Positions 1 to 5,885 of a stretch of DNA of 13,012 bases are shown piece after piece. The stretch comes from Clostridia bacterium (lineage in GTDB: Bacteria > UBA6262 > WVXT01 > JAUXBS01). Both the position numbers and the translations under genes were made by a program. The DNA lies in NCBI GenBank assembly GCA_030618495.1, contig JAUXDE010000045.1, positions 1-13,012 on the forward strand, written 5' to 3'. Numbering within the stretch: the first letter of the stretch is position 1; each line of letters begins with the position of its first letter. The notes beneath the pieces are model-generated. The model saw only the letters and a program-made list of their open reading frames with translations. It ran no database searches and was not told the origin of the DNA.

Positions 1-236
1 CAAAATACTTCCAGCATATGTAAAGATATGTTAGACTCACCACACTAGAATAGGCATCATGTTTTGAGGGTATAGAACAAAAATATAGAACTATTATATT
101 TTCCTGCAAAATGTCATAAAATCCAAAATCACGCTCCGTCAAAAAAACAAAAACACGCAATTCAATTTACATCATAATTCAGCCCATTTTAAACAGAAGT
201 AAAATTTATAATAGAGCTTTATATACTAAAAAGGAC
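1..236. other. AT-rich stretch with no recognisable gene
   Basis: No convincing coding region is visible. One forward frame is open from the window edge to a TAG at 46-48, so the very end of an upstream gene cannot be excluded, but 15 codons are too few to identify. The rest is rich in A and T runs with stops in all frames. I saw no CRISPR repeat, tRNA or strong terminator hairpin. It serves as the upstream flank of the toxin-antitoxin promoter. Confidence 0.6.
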
Positions 237-265
237 TTGACAATATGTCGTAAAAAATATATACT
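237..265 (+). promoter_or_regulatory. Near-consensus sigma70-type promoter of the toxin-antitoxin operon
   Basis: TTGACA at 237-242 is a perfect -35 box. It is followed by exactly 17 nt and then TATACT at 260-265, which matches the -10 consensus at five of six positions. The predicted transcription start is near 272, giving a leader of about 22 nt before the ATG at 295. A promoter this strong suits a module whose antitoxin represses its own transcription. Confidence 0.8.
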
Positions 266-276
266 ATATGCGACAT
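245..276. promoter_or_regulatory. Inverted-repeat operator candidate across the -10 box
   Basis: ATGTCG at 245-250 and CGACAT at 271-276 are perfect 6-bp inverted arms separated by 20 nt. They lie just inside the -35 box and at the expected transcription start, so the -10 box is bracketed between them. A protein bound to both arms would occlude RNA polymerase. AbiEi-type antitoxins are known to repress their operon by binding inverted repeats in the promoter, so the winged-helix protein encoded just downstream is the natural candidate ligand. Binding itself is inferred. Confidence 0.6.
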
Positions 277-294
277 CAATAAGTGGAGAATATA

Positions 295-891
295 ATGCAG
301 AGTATTATGAGTAAAATAAGAAAAAGAATATACGGTAAGGGGCGAGGTTTTGTTTTTTCGAAAAGCCATTTTATTGATATTGGAAACAGTACGGCTGTGG
401 CTAAAGCGTTAGAGCGATTAACAGTTTACGGGACTATTCGCCGGCTCGCGCGTGGTCTATATGATTACCCTGAGAAACACCCTGTGTTGGGAGAGTTACC
501 TGCGAATTATGAGCGTATCGCCAAAGCATTGGCTGGAAGGGATAGTTTGAGAATTCAACCTTCGGGGGCGTATGCTGCCAATCTTCTTGGCTTAACTGAA
601 CAAGTACCAGCGAAAATTGTTTTTTTTACAGATGGCGCCAATAGGACGATTCAGATTAGAAATCGGCAGATTATCTTAAAAAGAACAACACCCAAGAATA
701 TGGCAACTGCCGGGCAGGTTAGCGGTTTAGTTATTCAGGCTTTGCGGTATTTAGGAAAAGATCACATGAATGATAGAATAACAGGAATACTTAAAAAGAG
801 ATTAACCAGGGATGATAAGCGTCAGCTTATGCGCGATATTCGTTATGTCCCGGCATGGATAGGAAAGATATTCAGGCTATTACAGGAGTGA
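295..891 (+). CDS. AbiEi/DUF6088-like winged-helix antitoxin
   Basis: This 198-residue protein is the likely antitoxin and autorepressor of a type IV AbiE-like toxin-antitoxin pair. Residues about 16-60 have the antitoxin winged-helix pattern: a GRGFVF strand, a helix-turn-helix (STAVAKALERLTVYGTIRR) and a basic wing ending RGLYDYP. Residues about 70-198 form the AbiEi-type C-terminal domain with the characteristic GAYAANLLGLT segment (91-101). I chose ATG 295 over the in-frame GTG at 283 because GGAG at 285-288 sits 6 nt before the ATG and would be inside the gene if the GTG were used. The stop overlaps AGGAG, the ribosome site of the toxin gene, and the intergenic gap is 7 nt, which suggests translational coupling. 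In AbiE systems the antitoxin and toxin are thought not to bind each other stably. The family call is firm; the antitoxin role is inferred from family and partner. Confidence 0.85.
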   Translation: MQSIMSKIRKRIYGKGRGFVFSKSHFIDIGNSTAVAKALERLTVYGTIRRLARGLYDYPEKHPVLGELPANYERIAKALAGRDSLRIQPSGAYAANLLGLTEQVPAKIVFFTDGANRTIQIRNRQIILKRTTPKNMATAGQVSGLVIQALRYLGKDHMNDRITGILKKRLTRDDKRQLMRDIRYVPAWIGKIFRLLQE

Positions 892-898
892 GAGGGAG

Positions 899-1915
899 AT
901 GAATAAATTCGTATTATTAACGCATAAAGACAAACGCGCGTATTTTGAAGTAGCCGCGGCTGATTTGAATATAATGCCACAACTGGTTGAAAAGGATTTT
1001 TGGGTTTGCTGGTTACTGCAAATCCTTTTTTCATTGCCAGAAATAGGGGCGCATTTGACCTTTAAGGGAGGAACATCTTTATCAAAGTGTTATAAAGTCA
1101 TTAAACGTTTTTCGGAAGACATAGACATTTCAATAGAAAGGCCTTTCTTGTCGAAAACTCATAATATTGAACCAGGCAAGGAAAAAAGCAACAAGGAAAA
1201 TCAGAAAAGACTCAAAGAATTGCAATCGATTTGCAGAACTAAAATTGATAAAATGATTCTTCCCGGTTTAAAACAAGCAATTTCGGAGGTTCTTTCCGAC
1301 AATGGGGAGTGGAAAATAGAACCGGATCCGGAAGATGCGGAGGGACAAACCGTTTTATTTACTTTCCCTCATGCCATAACAAGTGATACAGATAGTTATG
1401 TAAGATCTTCGGTCAAAATTGAATTTGGCGCCCGATCTGCTCATTGGCCGGTTGAAACCAGGACAATTGTCCCATATGTCGCGGACGTTTACAGGGGGCG
1501 GGCCATTGAAGGAGCTTCTGTTCGTGTTTTAAACGCGGAACGGACTTTTTGGGAGAAAGCGACGATTTTGCATATGATATATTATTATCCATTTGAAAAG
1601 AAAATCCTACCGCGAATATCACGGCATTATTACGATATATACGCGATGGTAGATTCACCCATATACAAACAAGCCATGGAGAATATTTCGTTGCTAAAAC
1701 ATGTGTCTGAGCATAAAACTTTGTTTTTCAGGGCTAATTGGGCGCATTACGATGAAGCAAAGCCGGGCACTTTAAGATTAGTGCCTCGTGATAATCAGGT
1801 GAGCCAACTTAAAAACGATTATCGCCAGATGCAGCAAATGTTTTTAGAGGATCCCCCATCATTTGAGCGCATTATAGAAAAATTAAGGAGCACAGAAGAA
1901 CAGGTTAATAAGTAA
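899..1915 (+). CDS. AbiEii/AbiGii-family nucleotidyltransferase toxin
   Basis: This 338-residue protein is the predicted toxin of the pair, with a DNA polymerase beta-type nucleotidyltransferase fold. The motifs fall in family order: GGTSLSK at 57-63; RFSEDIDI at 70-77, whose Asp74 and Asp76 are the metal-binding pair; KIEFGAR at 173-179, carrying a third acidic position; RTFWEKATILH at 215-225 with Lys220; and RHYYDIYAM at 242-250 with Asp246. All key residues are present, so the enzyme looks intact. Characterised relatives in Mycobacterium (MenT3) transfer nucleotides to tRNA 3' ends and stop translation, whereas AbiE systems were first found as phage-abortive-infection loci; the target here is unknown. 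ATG 899 is preceded by AGGAG (884-888) inside the end of the antitoxin gene and by a closer GAGGGAG. Base composition is AT-rich (17 G+C in the 60 nt at 1081-1140), unlike the genes from about 2000 onward, in keeping with lateral acquisition. Confidence 0.9.
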   Translation: MNKFVLLTHKDKRAYFEVAAADLNIMPQLVEKDFWVCWLLQILFSLPEIGAHLTFKGGTSLSKCYKVIKRFSEDIDISIERPFLSKTHNIEPGKEKSNKENQKRLKELQSICRTKIDKMILPGLKQAISEVLSDNGEWKIEPDPEDAEGQTVLFTFPHAITSDTDSYVRSSVKIEFGARSAHWPVETRTIVPYVADVYRGRAIEGASVRVLNAERTFWEKATILHMIYYYPFEKKILPRISRHYYDIYAMVDSPIYKQAMENISLLKHVSEHKTLFFRANWAHYDEAKPGTLRLVPRDNQVSQLKNDYRQMQQMFLEDPPSFERIIEKLRSTEEQVNK

Positions 1916-1942
1916 ATTAATAAGCTAAAATTAATAAATTAC

Positions 1943-1971
1943 TTGAAAAAAGATGTAAATATTAATAAAAT
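1943..1971 (+). promoter_or_regulatory. Candidate promoter for the flavin reductase-ExbBD operon
   Basis: TTGAAA at 1943-1948 and TAAAAT at 1966-1971 are separated by 17 nt, each matching the sigma70 consensus at five of six positions. Transcription would begin near 1978, leaving a very short leader whose 5' end is the GAAGGGA ribosome site of the next gene. The surrounding 76-nt gap is almost pure A/T, so a chance match is a real possibility. Confidence 0.4.
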
Positions 1972-1991
1972 ATTAAGAAGGGATATTAATA

Positions 1992-2534
1992 ATGGATATA
2001 AATCTTGATCTCTGGTACAGAATTCTTGCTCCAAGGCCGGTTGTGCTTATCTCAACGGTTAATACTGTTGGGATATCAAATGCGGCCCCGTTCAGTTTCG
2101 TAATGCCGTGTTCGGTGAAGCCGCCGTTGGTGGGGTTTTCTTCGGGACCGAAACATCATACTGTAAAAAATATCATAAAAACAGGGGACTTTGTCGTAAA
2201 CATACCGGGGCGGGAAATACTCGCTAAACTGTGGAAGTGCGCGGAAGACCTGCCTGCGGGAGTAAGTGAAATCAAAAAGGCAGGCCTTACCGAGGAGAAA
2301 TCGGTCAAGGTGAAATCGCCCGGCATAAGAGAGTGTTTCGCGCGCTTAGAGTGTAAGCTGCATGACAGGTTTCGGACGGGTGACCATATAACCGTTGTCG
2401 GCAGGGTTGTGCGCGCTTACGTTGAGGATAACTATTTCAAGAACAAGGAATTCAAAGTCCGGCAGGCGGACCCCCTGATGCACGTGGGCGGTAAAAGGTT
2501 CGGTCTTGTGGGAAAAATAATTAAAATTCAATAG
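1992..2534 (+). CDS. Flavin reductase-like / flavoredoxin-family FMN-binding protein
   Basis: This 180-residue, single-domain soluble protein belongs to the flavin reductase-like split-barrel family. The family signature is clear: RPVVLISTVN near residues 15-24, then SNAAPFSFVMPCSVKPPLVG (about 29-48) forming the FMN-binding strands, a phosphate-contact segment at HHTVKNI (about 55-61), and FVVNIP. The length fits the flavoredoxin subgroup, which binds FMN and passes electrons between low-potential donors and acceptors; some members are NAD(P)H:flavin oxidoreductases. The substrate cannot be told from sequence. The ATG at 1992 is preceded by GAAGGGA at suitable spacing. It is 10 nt from the proton-channel gene, so the two are probably co-transcribed, although no known pathway links them. 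There is no signal peptide, so it should be cytoplasmic. Confidence 0.88.
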   Translation: MDINLDLWYRILAPRPVVLISTVNTVGISNAAPFSFVMPCSVKPPLVGFSSGPKHHTVKNIIKTGDFVVNIPGREILAKLWKCAEDLPAGVSEIKKAGLTEEKSVKVKSPGIRECFARLECKLHDRFRTGDHITVVGRVVRAYVEDNYFKNKEFKVRQADPLMHVGGKRFGLVGKIIKIQ

Positions 2535-2544
2535 GAGAGTGAAA

Positions 2545-3183
2545 ATGTTTCAATATTTTTTACGCGGTGGGATAATGATGTACCCGTTACTGGTCTGTTC
2601 CGTGCTCATAGTTGCGGTTATCGTTAACAGGATAATGGTGTTTTACCGCGCTGAAACGGATGAAAAACGTTTGATGGTAAGGATAAAGGAGTTTCTGGAA
2701 AAAGGCATGCCCGAGGGGGCAATTGCCCTGTGCGACAAGACAAGCGGCCCGGTCGCGGCCATGCTGAGAGCGGGATTGGTTGAGCATGAAAAGGGTAAAA
2801 ACGCCATGGAAGAGGCCTTTGAGACCGCCGCGCTTTATGAAATACCAAGACTTGAAAAATTCCTGCCGATGCTTTCAATGATGGCGAGCGTTTCCACGCT
2901 GATAGGTTTTTCCGGAACGGTGCTTGGCATGATAAGCGCGTTTAACTCAATAGCAAAAGCGAACGTTTCTTCACCCGCAGTGGTAGCAATCGGTGTGGGG
3001 CAGGCGCTGATTACAACGGCAGCTGGATTGTTGATCGCAATTCCGGCAATAGTATCGTACCACTATTTTATCGGGCGGGTTGACAAGCACGTGCTTGAGA
3101 TAGAGAAACGCTGCAAGGAACTGATAAACATGATTATTCTCATGGGAGAAAGAAAAAAGAAAAACGGAGCAAGAGAAAAATGA
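2545..3183 (+). CDS. MotA/TolQ/ExbB-family proton channel subunit
   Basis: This 212-residue inner-membrane protein has the three-helix layout of ExbB/TolQ: TM1 about residues 12-34, a cytoplasmic loop, TM2 about 106-134 and TM3 about 147-174. Family hallmarks include STLIGFSGTVLGMISAF (117-133) and the polar-threaded TM3 segment GQALITTAAGLLIAIPA (152-168), whose Thr residues line the proton path in the family. The C-terminus is short and basic. I start at ATG 2545, not the GTG at 2539, because AGGAGAG at 2533-2539 is a good ribosome site overlapping the upstream stop. With the overlapping ExbD/TolR gene it should form the 5:2 proton-motive-force motor that energises an outer-membrane or periplasmic process. 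Whether it acts as ExbB (TonB transport) or TolQ (Tol-Pal) cannot be decided, since no TonB, TolA or receptor gene is nearby. Confidence 0.92.
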   Translation: MFQYFLRGGIMMYPLLVCSVLIVAVIVNRIMVFYRAETDEKRLMVRIKEFLEKGMPEGAIALCDKTSGPVAAMLRAGLVEHEKGKNAMEEAFETAALYEIPRLEKFLPMLSMMASVSTLIGFSGTVLGMISAFNSIAKANVSSPAVVAIGVGQALITTAAGLLIAIPAIVSYHYFIGRVDKHVLEIEKRCKELINMIILMGERKKKNGAREK

Positions 3184-3593
3184 AATTAAGAAGGTCAAAA
3201 AGGCTGAAGAATGCCAGTGTCGGTCCGGATATAGGTCCGATGGCGGATATAGTGTTTTTGCTCCTGATATTTTTCATGCTGTCCTCTTCTTTCGTTATAC
3301 AGCCGGGTATTAAATTGAACCTGCCCAAGACCGAAACCAGTCAGCCGCCATTGAAAGACGACCTTGTACTCATGATAGACAGCAAACAGAAAATGTATCT
3401 TGATAATGAGCCGGTCAGTATCAAGAATTTGGAAATGGCAATTAAGGAAAAACTGCCGCATTTTAAGGAGAAACTGCTCATAATAAAAGCTGACAAGGAT
3501 GTAAAGCACGGTTTCGTAGTGAAGGTGATGGACATTGCTAAAAAGTCCAAGGTGGAAAAGCTTGCCATTGCTACTGAAAGAAAAAGAAAATAA
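3180..3593 (+). CDS. ExbD/TolR-family biopolymer transport protein
   Basis: This 137-residue protein has the standard ExbD/TolR layout. A short basic cytoplasmic N-terminus (KLRRSKRLK) precedes one transmembrane helix at about 20-43, followed by a periplasmic domain of about 95 residues. The segment PMADIVFLLLIFFM (20-33) contains Asp23, the family's essential protonatable residue inside the membrane, and PGIKLNLPKTE just after the helix is the typical family lead into the periplasmic domain. Its ATG overlaps the TGA of the ExbB-like gene (ATGA, 3180-3183), so translation is coupled and the stoichiometric partner is clear. GGAG at 3166-3169 lies 10 nt upstream of the start. The length is normal for the family. 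It most likely dimerises inside the ExbB-like pentamer and contacts cell-wall or outer-membrane components. Confidence 0.92.
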   Translation: MKLRRSKRLKNASVGPDIGPMADIVFLLLIFFMLSSSFVIQPGIKLNLPKTETSQPPLKDDLVLMIDSKQKMYLDNEPVSIKNLEMAIKEKLPHFKEKLLIIKADKDVKHGFVVKVMDIAKKSKVEKLAIATERKRK

Positions 3594-3631
3594 CAGGGGA
3601 TCTCAATGCTGGGTGCCCGGAGGAGGGAATT

Positions 3632-3733
3632 ATGTCGCATGACAGAGATAAATTTCGTGGTGAAAAGAAGAAGGATGCAAAAATGAGCCTGAAGGAGAAG
3701 AGGGCGCGCAAGAAGGACAAAAAGAATAAATAA
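3632..3733 (+). CDS. Small lysine-rich ORF (33 residues), unknown function
   Basis: A short reading frame starts at ATG 3632 directly after a strong ribosome site (GGAGGAGGG, 3619-3627) and ends at TAA 3731-3733. The product has 16 Lys or Arg among 33 residues, with no cysteine and no hydrophobic stretch. It begins MSHDRDKFRGEKKK and ends KKDKKNK. It would be highly charged and probably disordered or helical, possibly nucleic-acid or ribosome associated, but no family is recognised with certainty. It lies 38 nt after the ExbD-like gene on the same strand and could be the last gene of that operon. The strong Shine-Dalgarno is the main support; low-complexity AAG/AAA codons could mislead. The alternative ATG at 3606 is in another frame and lacks a good ribosome site. 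Confidence 0.55.
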   Translation: MSHDRDKFRGEKKKDAKMSLKEKRARKKDKKNK

Positions 3734-3757
3734 AACTAATTTATCTGGATAAAGTGA

Positions 3758-5389
3758 TTGGGAAAAGAAATAATTAAAAATAAAAAGATAGTTCCAATCA
3801 TAGTAGTTTGTTTGCTTGTTATTATGTTTATTCAGGCGGTACTAAGCATGCGCCTGAAATCCATGACTTTTGATGAAACTTCTCACCTGCCTGCAGGTTA
3901 CAGCTACCTGAAAACAGGTGATTACAGGTTGAATCAAGAACAGCCTCCCCTGATAAAACTACTTGCAGGGCTTCCTTTGTTATTCCTGGATTTAAAAATC
4001 CCTTTATACACTCAATACTGGGAAAACAGTTCGCAATATCAATTCGGCAAATTCTTTCTTTATTACTCAGGAAACAACGCCGAAAAAGTTATTTTCCTGG
4101 GACGCATCCCCATGGTACTGCTTGGAGTGCTATTAGGTTATTTCATTTTTCTCTGGACAAAAAAACTTTACGGAATAAAGGCGGGACTTTTTGCCCTGTT
4201 CTTCTATGTTTTTAGTCCCAATATACTTGCGCATACAAGGCTGGTAGTTATGGACCTGGGGCTGGGTTGTTTCATGTTGATTGCCTGTTACCAGGCGTGG
4301 AATTATCTTGAAAAACCTTCCATGTCCAAACTTGTCCTGACGGGCGTATTTACCGGGCTTGCCCTGGCAACCAAGTTTTCCGCGGTAATGCTCTTTGGCA
4401 TATTCCTGTTTTTGTTCGGTTACAGGACATTCGTTGACAGCGGCGGGGCAAAAGCCTTGTTCCCAGCCGGGAAGAGCCCCGGTTTAACGGACAGGACGTT
4501 CTTTGTATTATCAAGGCTCCTGGTTATCCTGATTATATCCATTGTGATAATCTACATCGCTTACGGACTGAAAGGCAATGCCCTCGGCATGTATAAAAAA
4601 GGCATGGATATGATATATTATAACCAGCGGCAAGGTTATAAATTCTACATGAACGGCAGGTTTTCGCTTAAGCCGTGGTGGTATTATTACGTGTATGCAT
4701 TCATTATCAAGACAACGATTCCCGCTCTGGTTATGGTGGTTTTTGCCGGGGTGCTCTTAAAAAAACAGAAACATAACCTGTATAACGAAATGTGGTTGTT
4801 GATACCGATTATTCTGATTTTCGTTTCCAGTTTCTTTGACACGCGCAATCTCGGACTGAGGAGGGTGTTGCCGGCATACCCGTTTCTATTTGTCTTTATA
4901 GGCAAGGTCGCGGGGGAAAACAAAACCTGGCTGTTTCCCGCAAAAAAGAATGTCCGCGCTGCTATTATCGCATTTCTCTGCGCAGGGCACCTTATGGCTT
5001 CCCTCATGATTTTCCCCGATTACCTTACCCATTTTAACGGGTTCGTCGGTGGGGCGAAGAACGGAATAAATTATCTTGATGATTCGAATATAGATTGGGG
5101 GCAGGACCTCAAGAGACTAAAAACCTACATGGATGAACATGATATTGCGGAGGTAAAACTGCAGTATTACGGTACTTCAGACATAAAATGCTACGGTATC
5201 AAAACGGTTCCGATAACCGATAAAGAACTGCTTGAAAGGCCTGATGCCGGTTATTATTACGCAATGAGCGCGCATTACCTTGCCCGTTTGAAATTAGCCG
5301 TTATTGAAGGTTCCGGGAAGCTTGACTGGCTGGAGGAATACGAGCCGGTTGATATAATAGGTAACACCATATATATATATAAATTTTAG
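3758..5389 (+). CDS. GT39/PMT-like membrane glycosyltransferase (GT-C fold)
   Basis: This 543-residue polytopic membrane protein resembles the dolichyl-/undecaprenyl-phosphate-sugar-dependent glycosyltransferases (PMT/ArnT type). After TM1 (about 11-30) the first periplasmic loop carries MTFDETSHLPAGYSYL with Asp39-Glu40, the position of the family's catalytic acid. NQEQPPLIKLLAGLP follows at 59-73, a second hallmark. About ten further hydrophobic segments follow. A C-terminal soluble part has LDDSNIDWGQDL, common in bacterial members, then a region ending in an IYIYKF strand. Such enzymes move a sugar from a polyprenyl-phosphate donor onto a protein or lipid on the periplasmic side; the acceptor is unknown. 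The start is the weakest point: TTG 3758 follows an in-frame TGA directly, and the next ATG (3824) would cut into TM1. The ribosome site is poor. Confidence 0.85.
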   Translation: MGKEIIKNKKIVPIIVVCLLVIMFIQAVLSMRLKSMTFDETSHLPAGYSYLKTGDYRLNQEQPPLIKLLAGLPLLFLDLKIPLYTQYWENSSQYQFGKFFLYYSGNNAEKVIFLGRIPMVLLGVLLGYFIFLWTKKLYGIKAGLFALFFYVFSPNILAHTRLVVMDLGLGCFMLIACYQAWNYLEKPSMSKLVLTGVFTGLALATKFSAVMLFGIFLFLFGYRTFVDSGGAKALFPAGKSPGLTDRTFFVLSRLLVILIISIVIIYIAYGLKGNALGMYKKGMDMIYYNQRQGYKFYMNGRFSLKPWWYYYVYAFIIKTTIPALVMVVFAGVLLKKQKHNLYNEMWLLIPIILIFVSSFFDTRNLGLRRVLPAYPFLFVFIGKVAGENKTWLFPAKKNVRAAIIAFLCAGHLMASLMIFPDYLTHFNGFVGGAKNGINYLDDSNIDWGQDLKRLKTYMDEHDIAEVKLQYYGTSDIKCYGIKTVPITDKELLERPDAGYYYAMSAHYLARLKLAVIEGSGKLDWLEEYEPVDIIGNTIYIYKF

Positions 5390-5400
5390 GGGTCAGACCT
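5389..5400. repeat. GGGGTCAGACCT motif between convergent stops
   Basis: GGTC-A-GACC (5391-5399) is a small perfect palindrome inside GGGGTCAGACCT. The TAG of the rightward GT39-like gene touches its left end and the TGA of the leftward gene is formed inside it. It is followed by a second overlapping palindrome, ACCTTAAGGT (5398-5407), and a short T-run. From memory, GGGGTCAGACC-like strings recur between genes in several environmental bacterial genomes near REP-associated transposases; only this single intergenic copy is seen here. The stems are too small to count as a confident terminator. Confidence 0.35.
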
Positions 5401-5839
5401 TAAGGTTTTTGAAGCCAGGGCTTAACTTCCTGCCCTCAAATACATTTTCAAACTTATTGAGTAAACGGAAGGTGAAGAAGTAGGTAAGCGGTTTTGAGTA
5501 ATTGGCAAACTGGTCCACCAGGAGGTGGACGGTGTAGCCGATATTAAAACCAAGCAGTATTTTATTCCTTGAAACAAGATATAGCGCCCAGGAAAGAATA
5601 AGGATTTCGTAAGAGTGCAATACGAGGTAGAATTTTTTCAACTTGTATCCGTTACAGGTGTCAAAGAAACCCCGGATGCTGAATTTGAAGTTGGAATATA
5701 ACAGGTAATCAAAGATATGGTCCAGGTCAATAAATACTCCCATGCAAAAACAGGCTAAGGAGGAATAGACCGACCTTGTCAGCAGGTATACGGCTCCGCT
5801 TAGAGGCAGTGAAATCAATAAGTGATTTTTTAGTTTCAT
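5393..5839 (-). CDS. Small membrane protein resembling DUF457/YdjM-type metal-dependent hydrolases
   Basis: This 148-residue leftward protein has about three to four hydrophobic segments and a set of spaced metal-ligand-type residues: Asn5-His6 at the N-terminus, DLDH at 38-41, LHSYE with His75, and HLLVDQ at 105-110 (His105, Asp109). That order of His, DxDH, His and HxxxD is the pattern of the small membrane-bound metal-dependent hydrolase families (DUF457/YdjM and relatives), some of which are thought to act on phospholipids. The exact family is uncertain and the substrate unknown. The ATG at 5839 lacks a visible Shine-Dalgarno, but a TATAAT on the minus strand (rc of 5851-5856) lies only 11 nt upstream, which could mean a nearly leaderless message. 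The gene is convergent with the GT39-like gene (3 nt between stops) and divergent from the TMTC-like gene. Confidence 0.6.
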   Translation of the reverse strand: MKLKNHLLISLPLSGAVYLLTRSVYSSLACFCMGVFIDLDHIFDYLLYSNFKFSIRGFFDTCNGYKLKKFYLVLHSYEILILSWALYLVSRNKILLGFNIGYTVHLLVDQFANYSKPLTYFFTFRLLNKFENVFEGRKLSPGFKNLKV

Positions 5840-5885
5840 TTTGGTTTTCTATTATAACATATTTTATCTTAAAGGGATGCGAATA

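Noticed and set aside
843-1034. Minus-strand open frame across the antitoxin/toxin junction
   Set aside because: It overlaps two well-supported genes, has no ribosome site and no recognisable domain.
1910-1952. AAGTAA ... TTACTT inverted repeat after the toxin gene as a terminator
   Set aside because: Arms are six A/T-rich pairs with a long loop and no T-run follows directly; expected by chance in such AT-rich sequence.
3195-3509. Long minus-strand open frame opposite the ExbD-like gene
   Set aside because: The forward frame has a clear ExbD/TolR pattern; the reverse translation is low-complexity and shows no family.
5366-5382. AT-dinucleotide run at the end of the GT39-like gene
   Set aside because: It could be slippage-prone, but it only encodes the last residues (IYIYKF) and would alter little; no sign of phase variation.
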